Below are positions 33,882-42,347 of a stretch of 62,394 bases of DNA, piece after piece; the stretch's first letter is position 1, and each line of letters starts with the position of its first letter. The DNA lies in assembly GCA_031430575.1 (NCBI GenBank), contig JANPBT010000078.1, positions 1-62,394 on the forward strand, read 5' to 3'. Source of the DNA: JANMDS01 sp031430575 (GTDB lineage Bacteria > Pseudomonadota > Gammaproteobacteria > Burkholderiales > Casimicrobiaceae). Below the pieces are notes generated by a model. The model was given only the letters and a program-made list of their open reading frames with translations. It ran no database searches and was not told where the DNA came from. The translations under genes were made by a program, and so were the position numbers.

Positions 33882-34649
33882 TCACATCTGCTTAAAAAGC
33901 GGATAAAACTGGCGACTGATGGCGATTTTTTCGGCGGTGCCGCGCAACCGCAGCGAGTGCTTTTCTGCCCCTTCGCGCAGCACTGAATCGATTGTGAGCG
34001 TATTGACAACCGTGCTCCGGTGTACTTGCCAAAACTGATCGGGATCGAGGCCGTCGAGCAATTCTTTTAAGGGCGTACGAATCAGCACTTCTTGCGTAGC
34101 GGTAACCACGCGCGTGTATTTCGTATCGCTTTGGAAAAAGATGACGTCATTGATTGGGAACATCCGAATATCATTGCCCACAAGCGCTTTGATCCACTTC
34201 AATTGCTCACTATTCTGCGCCGCAGGTATGCTCTTGCGCATGGCATTTAGTGCCGGGAACACATCAGCGGGCTCAGCGCCGCCAGCAGCGCGCTCGCGAA
34301 TGCGACGCACGGTGAGCGCCATGCGATCTTCTTCAATGGGCTTTAGCAGGTAATCCACCGCACCGCGCTCAAAAGCCTGCACCGCAAACTGATCGTAGGC
34401 GGTCACAAAAACGATATGGGCGCGCTCGCCAATCTCCGCGGCAACTTCTAACCCGGTCTTTCCGGGCATGCGAATATCGAGAAATACCACGTCGGGCAAA
34501 TGAGCCTCAAATTGCGCCAGCGCTTCAATGCCATTTTCAGCCTCGGCAACAAGCGAGAGCGCATCGGGATGGGCTTGCACCATATCGCGCAAGCGCTCTA
34601 ACATTAGCGGCTCGTCGTCGGCGATTAAGCATTTCAATCGTTGATTCAC
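33882..34649 (-). CDS. LytTR-family response regulator
   Basis: A 255-residue regulator. The receiver domain has IADDEPLMLERL near 9, phospho-acceptor Asp in DVVFLDIRMPGKTG near 54, FVTAYDQFAVQAF near 81 and YLLKPIEEDRM near 101. The C-terminal LytTR DNA-binding domain starts near 150 with IKALVGNDIRMFPINDVIFFQSDTKYTRVVT and ends with FWQVHRSTVVNTLTID. Its start overlaps the sensor kinase stop (ATGA), and the peptidase gene follows. The target is unknown; the neighbouring peptidase is a candidate. A repeat encodes IPAAQN in the linker (34215-34228). Confidence 0.93.
   Translation of the reverse strand: MNQRLKCLIADDEPLMLERLRDMVQAHPDALSLVAEAENGIEALAQFEAHLPDVVFLDIRMPGKTGLEVAAEIGERAHIVFVTAYDQFAVQAFERGAVDYLLKPIEEDRMALTVRRIRERAAGGAEPADVFPALNAMRKSIPAAQNSEQLKWIKALVGNDIRMFPINDVIFFQSDTKYTRVVTATQEVLIRTPLKELLDGLDPDQFWQVHRSTVVNTLTIDSVLREGAEKHSLRLRGTAEKIAISRQFYPLFKQM
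34215..34228 (-). repeat. Dispersed repeat core, inside the response regulator gene
   Basis: Exact core in sense orientation, encoding IPAAQN in the linker between receiver and LytTR domains. Confidence 0.9.
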
Positions 34650-35752
34650 GGGTTTACTCTTTCATCATTGAAGGGGGGCATTTCAAGCGGTAAATGCAGC
34701 ACCGCCTTAAAGCCGTTCGGGGCATTTTCGCCGAGCTCCAGGCGTGCGCGCGCGCCGTAAATTGCGCGCAGGCGTTCGGAAATATTTGACAAACCCAAGC
34801 CAGATCCTGCCTCTTGATCTGCTTTGCTTGTTAGGCCAACGCCGGTATCGGCCACGGTAATCTCAACGCCGGTCCCGGATGGCTGCGCCGAAATCGTCAA
34901 CGTGCCCCCACTAAGGCTGGGCTCAAGTCCGTGCTTAATTGCATTTTCCACGAGCGTCATCACCATCGCCGGTGGGATCGAAACTTGCGATACCTGCGGC
35001 GCAATTTCAACGCTGTAGCGCAGGCGTTTGCCCATGCGCGTTTGCATAATCGCAAGATAAGCGCTCACGAACTCACACTCACGCGCGACGGTCGCGGTGT
35101 CCTCGCGCATCGACGGAATTGCAAGGCGCAAAAATCGAATCAAATGGCCGATGAGCGTGGCCGCTGGGGGCGCGCCTTTTTCTGATAGTTGCTGAGCCGA
35201 AGCTAGGGTATTAAATAGAAAGTGGGGCTCAATTTGGGCTTGCAACATGCGCAGCTTGGTTTCTGAGAGTCGTCGCGAAAGATCGCTTTCTCGTTTCTCA
35301 GATCTGAGCTGCTGATTAGCGCGCGCTAATTCGCGATTGCGCCGGGCAACCCACATTCCGATCAGCGCGGCATATAACGCGCCTGCGCTGATGCCACCGA
35401 TCAACGTCCACACGAGCCGCGAATAAAACATCTGCGTTGGATCATTGCCAAAGTATCGATCAATCACCGCGAAGGTGGCAAACGTCGTCAACACAATGAG
35501 CAATACAGCGCCCGGAACAACCCAAATCAATACGCCGCGTAGACGCTGCACGCCGAGCAAAATGGGCGCGCAAACGATGCTCAAGGCGATACACGCAAGA
35601 TTGAGCGTCGTCCACACTTCAACGAACGAGAAATCAGGAAAGGTACGCGCGGTCAAAATTGCAATAAAGGTCGTGAGCGGAATAACGGCGAAGAGTGAGC
35701 GCCATACCCAATCGGGGATTTTGCGGGCGCGGGATGAACCGTCGCCTTTCAC
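34646..35752 (-). CDS. LytS-type sensor histidine kinase
   Basis: A 368-residue kinase with about four N-terminal membrane segments (residues about 12-140), a short coiled coil (RRNRELARANQQLRSEKRES), and a His_kinase domain with the phospho-acceptor in QAQIEPHFLFNTLASAQQL near 173. The ATP-binding domain has LVENAIKHGLEPS near 264 (N box), VADTGVGL near 295 and GSGLGLSNISERL near 312. It is coupled by 4-base overlaps to dxs upstream and the response regulator downstream. A one-mismatch repeat at 34990-35003 encodes EIAPQV. Signal unknown. Confidence 0.92.
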   Translation of the reverse strand: MKGDGSSRARKIPDWVWRSLFAVIPLTTFIAILTARTFPDFSFVEVWTTLNLACIALSIVCAPILLGVQRLRGVLIWVVPGAVLLIVLTTFATFAVIDRYFGNDPTQMFYSRLVWTLIGGISAGALYAALIGMWVARRNRELARANQQLRSEKRESDLSRRLSETKLRMLQAQIEPHFLFNTLASAQQLSEKGAPPAATLIGHLIRFLRLAIPSMREDTATVARECEFVSAYLAIMQTRMGKRLRYSVEIAPQVSQVSIPPAMVMTLVENAIKHGLEPSLSGGTLTISAQPSGTGVEITVADTGVGLTSKADQEAGSGLGLSNISERLRAIYGARARLELGENAPNGFKAVLHLPLEMPPFNDERVNP

Positions 35753-37599
35753 TGCGGCAAAAAGGCGCGAATCTGACGCTCGATGCCATCGGCGTCTAAA
35801 CCCACTTCACGCATCAAAATCGCGGGATCACCTTGCTCGATGAAGCGATCTGGCAAACCAATATGCAGAAGGCGAATATTTGAAAAACCTGCGGCGCAGA
35901 TTTCCTCTCCTACAGCGCTGCCCGCGCCGCCTTGCTTTGCATGATCTTCGACGGTAACGATTACATCATGTGATTTAGCGATCTCACGCACGAGCGCGGC
36001 ATCGAGTGGCTTAACGAAGCGCATGTTGACCAACGTGGCGTCGAGCGCTTCGGCTACGCCTTTGCATGAATGCAGCAAAGTACCAAACGCCAGAATTGCG
36101 ATTTTTTTGCCTTCGCGTTTGATTTCGGCTTTGCCCAACGGCAACGGCACGAGCGCGCCATTGGTCGGCGCGCCGATGCCTGCGCCGCGCGGGTATCGCA
36201 CCGCACTGGGCCCTTGGTGCCTAAATGCGGTGGTGAGCATCGCGCGACACTCCGCCTCATCACTTGGGCACATCACCACCATATTGGGCAAGCACCGTAA
36301 GAAAGCGATATCGAAACTGCCCGCATGCGTTGGCCCATCTGCGCCGACCAGCCCGGCACGATCAATGGCAAAAACAACCGGTAAATTTTGCAGCGCGACA
36401 TCGTGCACCAATTGATCATACGCACGCTGCAAAAACGTCGAGTAAATCGCAACGACTGGGCGCATGCCTTCGCAGGCTAATCCTGCGGCGTAGGTCACCG
36501 CATGCTGCTCGGCTATACCCACATCGAAATATCGATCAGGGAATTGCTTGGCAAATGCCACCATGCCCGAGCCCTCGCACATCGCAGGCGTAATTGCCAC
36601 TAGATTTTTATCAACGGCGGCCATATCGCAAAGCCAGCCGCCAAAGACTTCCGAAAAACTGGGCTTGATTGCTGGCTTGGCGATAATACCAACGGCGGGA
36701 TCAAATTTCGGCACGCCGTGATAGAGGATTGGATCGGCCTCTGCACGCGCGTAACCACCGCCTTTTTTGGTCACAATATGAAAAAGCAATTGGCCATCGC
36801 GATCTTTTAATTTAGCGAGCGAATCGACCAGCAAAAGGATGTTGTGGCCATCAATGGGGCCGATGTAATTGAAGCCGAACTCTTCAAATAACGTGCCGGG
36901 AACGACCATGCCTTTGAGATGCTCTTCCCAGCGCGCGCCGAAGCGATCGAGCTGAATTTTGGAGAGCATTTTTTCGCCAACGCGGCGAATAGTGTTGTAA
37001 CTGTTGGAGACTAGCAAACGGGCGAGATAATTATTGAGCGCGCCGACAGGCTCGCTGATCGACATGTCGTTGTCGTTCAACACGACTAAAAGCGGCGCAT
37101 CCATCGCGCCTGCATTATTGAGCGCTTCAAACGCCATGCCTGCGCTCATCGCGCCGTCGCCAATGATCGCAACACTGCGGCGTTTTTCGCCCTTCAATTT
37201 TGCGGCGACCGACATTCCTAACGCAGCAGAAATTGAGGTCGAAGAATGGGCGACGCCAAACGCGTCGTATTCACTTTCGTGACGCGTAGGGAAACCTGAA
37301 ATGCCTTGCCACATCCGCAATTTCGCCATATCGGCGCGACGACCGGTCAAAATTTTATGCGGGTAACACTGATGCCCAACATCCCACACCAAGCGATCAT
37401 TGGGCGTATCAAAAACATAGTGCAACGCAACGGTGATTTCCACCGCGCCGAGATTAGACGCAAGATGCCCGCCCGTGCTGGCCACCGAATGCAAGATGAA
37501 ATCACGCAGCTCACCGCAGAGCTGGGGCAATTGCGCGCGCGTGAGCTTTCTCAAATCGGCAGGGAATTGCACTGCATCTAAGAGCGGTGTCGGTTTCAT
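35749..37599 (-). CDS. dxs: 1-deoxy-D-xylulose-5-phosphate synthase
   Basis: DXS condenses pyruvate and glyceraldehyde 3-phosphate, using thiamine diphosphate, in the first step of the MEP isoprenoid pathway. The chosen start at 37599 (MKPTPLLDAVQFPADLRKL) gives 616 residues, the usual length. Marks include GGHLASNLGAVEITVALHYVF near 45-65, DVGHQCYPHKILTGRR near 76, GDGAMSAGMAFEALNNAG near 150, VLNDNDMSIS near 175 and AEQHAVTYAAGLACEG near 370. It lies after ispA in the same direction, with 126 bases between, and overlaps the sensor kinase gene. A one-mismatch repeat lies at 35884-35899. Confidence 0.94.
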   Translation of the reverse strand: MKPTPLLDAVQFPADLRKLTRAQLPQLCGELRDFILHSVASTGGHLASNLGAVEITVALHYVFDTPNDRLVWDVGHQCYPHKILTGRRADMAKLRMWQGISGFPTRHESEYDAFGVAHSSTSISAALGMSVAAKLKGEKRRSVAIIGDGAMSAGMAFEALNNAGAMDAPLLVVLNDNDMSISEPVGALNNYLARLLVSNSYNTIRRVGEKMLSKIQLDRFGARWEEHLKGMVVPGTLFEEFGFNYIGPIDGHNILLLVDSLAKLKDRDGQLLFHIVTKKGGGYARAEADPILYHGVPKFDPAVGIIAKPAIKPSFSEVFGGWLCDMAAVDKNLVAITPAMCEGSGMVAFAKQFPDRYFDVGIAEQHAVTYAAGLACEGMRPVVAIYSTFLQRAYDQLVHDVALQNLPVVFAIDRAGLVGADGPTHAGSFDIAFLRCLPNMVVMCPSDEAECRAMLTTAFRHQGPSAVRYPRGAGIGAPTNGALVPLPLGKAEIKREGKKIAILAFGTLLHSCKGVAEALDATLVNMRFVKPLDAALVREIAKSHDVIVTVEDHAKQGGAGSAVGEEICAAGFSNIRLLHIGLPDRFIEQGDPAILMREVGLDADGIERQIRAFLPQ

Positions 37600-37725
37600 A
37601 CCAGTCATCGTTTTGGTTTTTTTCGGTAAATGGGATGATACTTCGGTATCGGAAATCGAGCGATTGCTCGGGAGTTCTGGAGTCAACGAAATTGCCATTG
37701 CAAGCCCTCTCTACTTCGCCTAAAG

Positions 37726-38619
37726 CTAAAACTTACGCCGCAACACTTCATCGGCGATCCCATGCAGCGCAGCCGCGCTTTCGTCCAGCGGGGCGAGACA
37801 ATCATGTGCCGCGTCGGTCAGGCGCTGCGCGTGCTGCTTAGCCGCGTTGAGCCCCAAAATCGTAACGAACGTTGGCTTGCCCTGCAGCGCATCTTTGCCG
37901 GCGCTTTTGCCGAGCGCTTCGCTGCTGCCTTCAACGTCCAGGATATCGTCTACCACTTGAAATGCGAGCCCAAGTGCCTGTGCATAACTCGAAATGGCTT
38001 GCGCTACCTGCGGCGCAGATTTTGGCGCACAGGCAACGCCCATCATCGCAGAAGCATGAATCAACGCACCCGTTTTGAGCCGATGCATGGTCTCCAAACC
38101 ATCAAGTTGCAACTTCGCGCCGACGTTAAACAAATCAATCGCTTGCCCGCCCGCCATACCGCCCGGACCTGAAGCGCGCGCTAGTAAGCCCACGAGCTGC
38201 ACGCGCTGGGCATCACTCACCGGCGCACTCGCCAGTTGCGCAAACGCGAGCGGCTGCAATGCATCGCCCGCCAGCATCGCCGTCGCCTCATCAAATTGCA
38301 CATGGCAGGTCGGTTTACCGCGTCGCAACACGTCGTCATCCATACATGGCAGATCATCGTGAATAAGGGAATACGCGTGAATCATCTCCACCGCGCACGC
38401 CACACCATCGAGCGCGGCCAAATCTGCGCCGCAGGTATTTGCCGCGGAATACGCCAGCAGCGCCCGAATGCGTTTGCCCGCATCGAGCGTCGAGTAGCGC
38501 ATGGCCTCAATCAAGCGCGTGGGCGTGGGTTCCGGCGCATTCACCGCTGCGGCCAGCGCCTGCTCGGAGCGCTTGCGCATCGCGGCACTCCACCCGCTGT
38601 AATTGAAGCTCGCGCTCAC
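37726..38619 (-). CDS. ispA: (2E,6E)-farnesyl diphosphate synthase
   Basis: IspA extends dimethylallyl diphosphate with isopentenyl diphosphate to farnesyl diphosphate. The 297-residue protein has the first Asp-rich motif in YSLIHDDLPCMDDDVLRRGKP near 81-100 and the second in FQVVDDILDVEGS near 225. LASAPVSDAQRVQLV and MAGGQAIDL near 157 are typical. Its start overlaps xseB by 4 bases. Two repeat copies encode NTCGAD (38424-38437) and SAPQVA (38005-38018), in opposite orientations. It forms xseB-ispA-dxs, a common proteobacterial operon. Confidence 0.94.
   Translation of the reverse strand: MSASFNYSGWSAAMRKRSEQALAAAVNAPEPTPTRLIEAMRYSTLDAGKRIRALLAYSAANTCGADLAALDGVACAVEMIHAYSLIHDDLPCMDDDVLRRGKPTCHVQFDEATAMLAGDALQPLAFAQLASAPVSDAQRVQLVGLLARASGPGGMAGGQAIDLFNVGAKLQLDGLETMHRLKTGALIHASAMMGVACAPKSAPQVAQAISSYAQALGLAFQVVDDILDVEGSSEALGKSAGKDALQGKPTFVTILGLNAAKQHAQRLTDAAHDCLAPLDESAAALHGIADEVLRRKF
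38005..38018 (+). repeat. Dispersed repeat core, inside ispA (copy 1)
   Basis: Exact core, antisense to the gene, encoding SAPQVA. Confidence 0.9.
38424..38437 (-). repeat. Dispersed repeat core, inside ispA (copy 2)
   Basis: Exact core in sense orientation, encoding NTCGAD. Confidence 0.9.
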
Positions 38620-38861
38620 GCTGAATCGTCGTTTAGGTTCAATGTTTTCAACACATCGCCATCGAGCACTTTCAGCTTTGCCTCTGCAGATTCCAGCTGC
38701 CCTTGCGCGTATTTCAGAAGCGTCGCGCCGCGCGCGTAGGCCGCGAGCGATGCCTCTAGCGGGAGCGCGCCATCTTCCATTTTGGCCACGAGAGATTCCA
38801 GCTCAGCGACCGCCGCCTCAAACGAGGCCGGCTCGGCGGTGGAAGTCGATTTCTTAGTCAT
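38616..38861 (-). CDS. xseB: Exodeoxyribonuclease VII small subunit
   Basis: XseB joins several copies to one XseA to make exonuclease VII, which degrades single-stranded DNA. The start at 38861 (MTKKSTSTAEPASFEAAVAE) gives 81 residues, the usual length; an upstream ATG at 38906 would add 15. FEAAVAELESLVAKMEDGALPLEASLAAYARGATLLKYAQGQLESAEAKL is the full XseB pattern. It is the first gene of the isoprenoid operon and divergent from the Rieske gene. XseA is not in the window. Confidence 0.9.
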   Translation of the reverse strand: MTKKSTSTAEPASFEAAVAELESLVAKMEDGALPLEASLAAYARGATLLKYAQGQLESAEAKLKVLDGDVLKTLNLNDDSA

Positions 38862-39048
38862 AGCTTGCAGTTTACGGTCTATGGGATAATTCGCGTCCAC
38901 TGTCATCCAGAGAAGCTTCTGGACGTTAAGTGGTCTGTTCCGGCCTTAACCTACCGCACGCGCTTGATTTTTATAAGCGAACGCATTGGGGGCGGCCGAC
39001 TTAATGGTACTCACCGGAATCGTCCGGGTCTATTGTTGGGTTGGTTCG

Positions 39049-40161
39049 ATGTCAAAAATCCACTCTGCCGGAGAGCTCGCTCTCGATTTTTCTACGCAAC
39101 TGCCTGTGGGCAGCTACTTCAGCGAAGCTATGCTCGCTGCCGAGCGCGAAAAACTATTCCTCAAAGGCCCACGCTACGTTGGCCACGAGCTCATGGTGCC
39201 CAACGTCGGCGATTACCATGCGTTAAAGCAAGAGGCTGAGGGCCGCATCTTAGTGCGCAATAACCAAGGCATCGAAGTGATATCCAACGTCTGCCGCCAC
39301 CGCCAAGCCAAAATGCTTGACGGCGCGGGCAACGTGCCCAATATCGTATGCCCGCTTCATCGCTGGACTTACGACCTGAAAGGCGAGCTGCTCGGCGCGC
39401 CCCATTTTGGCGATAAACCTTGCCTCAATTTAAGTAAAACGCCGCTGCAGCGCTGGAATGGCTTGCTATTTGAAAATAATGGCTTTGACGTCGCCGCAGC
39501 GATGAAAAACGTGAGCGTGATGGCTGATCTCGATTTCTCCGGCTACGTGCTCAATAAAGTGCAAGTGCATGAATGCGCCTACAACTGGAAATCGTTTATT
39601 GAAGTCTATCTCGAGGATTACCACGTCGGCCCGTTCCACCCCGGGTTAGGGCAATTCGTAACGTGCGACGATTTGAGCTGGGAATATGGCGAGCATTATT
39701 CCGTGCAAACCGTTGGCGTTAACGCTGCGCTGGAAAAATCGGGCTCACCCACCTACGCCCGCTGGCAAGAGCAAGTGCTGAAATATAGTGGCGGCAAAGC
39801 GCCGAAATATGGCGCGATCTGGCTCACGCTCTATCCAAACATTATGGTCGAGTGGTATCCAAATGTGCTCGTGGTCAGCACGCTGCATCCGCGTGGCCCG
39901 CAGCATACGACCAATATCGTTGAGTTTTACTACCCGGAAGATATTGCTCTTTTCGAGCCTGAATTCGTCGAATCGAATCACGCTGCTTATGCCGAGACGT
40001 GCGTCGAAGACGACGAAATCGCGCTGCGCATGGATCAGGGGCGCAAGATACTCTTAGAGCGCGGTGAAAATCAAGTTGGTCCGTATCAATCGCCGATGGA
40101 AGATGGCATGCAACACTTCCATGAATACCTGCGGCGCAGATTGGGCGCTTCAATCGCCTAA
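39049..40161 (+). CDS. Rieske non-haem iron oxygenase, large subunit
   Basis: A 370-residue protein starting MSKIHSAGELALDF at ATG 39049. The Rieske 2Fe-2S site is CRHRQAKML near 81 and CPLHRWTYDL near 99 (C-x-H ... C-x2-H). The catalytic domain has the mononuclear iron site in EVYLEDYHVGPFHPGL near 185-200 (conserved Asp, two His). It resembles the alpha subunits of choline monooxygenase-like and aromatic-ring oxygenases. No reductase or ferredoxin partner gene lies next to it. The gene is divergent from xseB. Its C-terminus, HEYLRRRLG, is encoded by an exact repeat. Substrate unknown. Confidence 0.87.
   Translation: MSKIHSAGELALDFSTQLPVGSYFSEAMLAAEREKLFLKGPRYVGHELMVPNVGDYHALKQEAEGRILVRNNQGIEVISNVCRHRQAKMLDGAGNVPNIVCPLHRWTYDLKGELLGAPHFGDKPCLNLSKTPLQRWNGLLFENNGFDVAAAMKNVSVMADLDFSGYVLNKVQVHECAYNWKSFIEVYLEDYHVGPFHPGLGQFVTCDDLSWEYGEHYSVQTVGVNAALEKSGSPTYARWQEQVLKYSGGKAPKYGAIWLTLYPNIMVEWYPNVLVVSTLHPRGPQHTTNIVEFYYPEDIALFEPEFVESNHAAYAETCVEDDEIALRMDQGRKILLERGENQVGPYQSPMEDGMQHFHEYLRRRLGASIA
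40126..40139 (+). repeat. Dispersed repeat core, at the 3' end of the Rieske gene
   Basis: Exact core in sense orientation, encoding YLRRRL ten codons before the stop. Confidence 0.9.
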
Positions 40162-40395
40162 AGGCGCGGATACGTGAAATTTATCGCGTATCTGACGACT
40201 AATGCCGCTGCCAACTGATCGTTTTGCGCGAAGCAAGCTCTTTCAAATGCGCTTACCGAGCGAAGGTCATGAAGGCATCGCTCAGAACAAGAAGAATGAC
40301 GTTCTTCAAGAGTGTTCGCATTTCTTGTTAGTGGTAACGTAGAAATCACCGGCGCAGCGCGGCTTTATTGGACAGTGCCGGTGTGGCTTGGCGGG

Positions 40396-41313
40396 TTACG
40401 CCGCCGTGCCATATTGGGTGACCGGCTCAAGGAGCATGTATTGCGTTTGGATTTCTTTACGCTCTTTAGAAATAGCATCGAAATTAGTGACTAACGCTTC
40501 GATAACAGGGTTTCGATTTTTTTCTTTGCCCCCAACGTGATAAAAGTGCTCTCGTGTAAGAACGCTATGTTCTGACCAAAGGCTTTTCACATACTCGTTT
40601 TCGCGATAATCATTGTGATGCCATGTTGATAGAATAAATTTTCCGCTGAAACTAGAGAGCTTGTTAAAAAGCTCTCGCTCGTGACAGTCGCCCCATCCAT
40701 TGTAGTAATCGACATGCCGACCAATATATGGTGGGTCGCAGTAGATAACGTCGGCTGAGGATGCCTCTTCGATGGTTTTGATAAAGTCTTGGCACTTGAA
40801 GGTGAACTCTTTAGTCTTTATGAGTTTGCTCACCCAGCTGACTTGGTTGGTAATCTTCGTAATGTATGACTGAGCAAATCGTTGAGGCTTCCGGCAAAAC
40901 GGGATATTGAAGCCGCCCTTTCGATTGAATCGAATCATGCCATTGAAGCCAGCACGATTGATAAACAAGAAATCAAGTGGCGAGTGCTCTGAATTAAATC
41001 GCTCTCTTACAAGGTAATAGTGATCCTCGCCCTTGGCTAAAAGAATTTCTCCTTCGCGGGTAAGAAATTCTTTAACTACCTCCGGCGTTATTTGACCAGT
41101 TGCAATACCGGTGTAAAAGTTAATAAGGTGCGGGTTTGTGTCGCACAAAATAGCCCGGCGTGGCGCAATATTGAAAGCCACTGCCCCTGTACCCATGAAT
41201 GGTTCAATCCAAGTGCCATTGAAGTCGTTCGGAACTATGCTTTGTATCCATGGCACTAGTTTTGTTTTTATGCCTTGCGACTTAATCGGAGGAACGCCCA
41301 CTTTCGTAATCAT
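40396..41313 (-). CDS. DNA adenine N6-methyltransferase of an EcoRV-like restriction-modification system
   Basis: A 305-residue D12-class (Dam-like) methyltransferase. The SAM motif is WIEPFMGTGAVAFNIAPRRAILCDTNPHLI near 36-65 (FxGxG) and the catalytic motif is VIYCDPPYIGRHVDYYNGW near 188 (DPPY). FINRAGFNGMIRFNRKGGFNIPF near 115 is the Dam-family target-recognition segment. It overlaps the restriction gene by 4 bases. It should protect the recognition site cut by its partner, most likely GATATC by analogy with EcoRV. The gene is AT-richer than its neighbours and lacks the dispersed repeat. Confidence 0.9.
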   Translation of the reverse strand: MITKVGVPPIKSQGIKTKLVPWIQSIVPNDFNGTWIEPFMGTGAVAFNIAPRRAILCDTNPHLINFYTGIATGQITPEVVKEFLTREGEILLAKGEDHYYLVRERFNSEHSPLDFLFINRAGFNGMIRFNRKGGFNIPFCRKPQRFAQSYITKITNQVSWVSKLIKTKEFTFKCQDFIKTIEEASSADVIYCDPPYIGRHVDYYNGWGDCHERELFNKLSSFSGKFILSTWHHNDYRENEYVKSLWSEHSVLTREHFYHVGGKEKNRNPVIEALVTNFDAISKERKEIQTQYMLLEPVTQYGTAA

Positions 41314-42140
41314 TCCTCGCCATTTCTTTTGTCTACGACCAAAGCAACGTCTCCGTTCTTGTACGCAACAAACTCTCGAAGATTGGAAATTTTCTTAGTA
41401 GCACCGCTTTCGTCTTGGACTGTAATCTTTTTGTAATTCATCCAATATTCGTCAAACCAATGCTCGCCAAGCTTTGAGAACATGCCCTTGCCGCTGACTA
41501 TGTCGGCAATATTGTTGATGCTGCCGATGTTGGCTGTGTTTCCGCTTCCGCCTTTGTCACTTGCGATTTTCCATTTTTCTGTAACAAAGAAGTCGAAATT
41601 ACTTGCCACGGACGCTATGGAATGCAATTCTGCAATTTTGTGGGATTTTGTTTCATCAATGGTTGCTCCGACCGCTCTGTCATAAATGATACCGAGGCAG
41701 AAATGGCCAGAATATGAACCGTAGGAGAACTGAATATTCTTGGTGCTTGATCTGTTCTCAAAATAGGCACCATGTGAGCCGAGCGTAAATCCATTGCACA
41801 AGTGCGGCTTCTTGGGATTTCTGTATGTGGTCTTGAAGTCAACGGCGAACCTAATGGACTCGTCACTCGCTTTTACAAACGAAATGTCTGGGTAGTAATT
41901 CTGATGCGTAGCAAGAACGACTTTGTATTCGTTGGCTTGTGCAAACGCGAGAATCTGTGGGAAAAGATGAATCTCAAGAATCTTTGACACGATTTTGGTA
42001 TCTGATGAGATCGTGTAAATATTCTCGAAAATATCAATAAATCCTTTGACGGTCCATTGGCCATCATTCGTACTGACGTGACCTTTGAGTTCTGACACAA
42101 ATTTCACGAGTTTTCTTGAAAAGCTCTCTTTTTCGGTCAT
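41310..42140 (-). CDS. EcoRV-like type II restriction endonuclease
   Basis: The chosen start at 42140 (MTEKESFSRKLVKFVSEL) gives 276 residues; a longer frame reaches 42248. Several segments recall EcoRV: ISSDTKIVSKILEIHLFPQI near 33, YYPDISFVKASDESIRFAVDFKTTYRNP near 75-102 containing the catalytic Asp...Asp-x-Lys pattern (PD...DFK), FTLGSHGAYF near 108, and DKGGSGNTANIGSI near 193 next to GKGMF. EcoRV cuts GATATC bluntly; the specificity here is inferred. The methylase gene overlaps its stop. Like the methylase gene, this region is AT-rich, which suggests horizontal acquisition. Confidence 0.85.
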   Translation of the reverse strand: MTEKESFSRKLVKFVSELKGHVSTNDGQWTVKGFIDIFENIYTISSDTKIVSKILEIHLFPQILAFAQANEYKVVLATHQNYYPDISFVKASDESIRFAVDFKTTYRNPKKPHLCNGFTLGSHGAYFENRSSTKNIQFSYGSYSGHFCLGIIYDRAVGATIDETKSHKIAELHSIASVASNFDFFVTEKWKIASDKGGSGNTANIGSINNIADIVSGKGMFSKLGEHWFDEYWMNYKKITVQDESGATKKISNLREFVAYKNGDVALVVDKRNGEE

Positions 42141-42347
42141 CGTGCCACTACCCAGACTTTTGATAATTGGATATGTTACAGGCTCTAGAACCGGCGAGGT
42201 AGTGGTGTAGCTGCAATCACAGTTCGCGCGCGCCCAACGCTTGAGCATTGATCAGCGCGCGGGAGATGACGTGCGCGAGGCTTGAAATCGAAGCGGTTAG
42301 CATTTGCCGTACATTAGCATAGTCTACTTGACACCCCTGGTCTCGCT

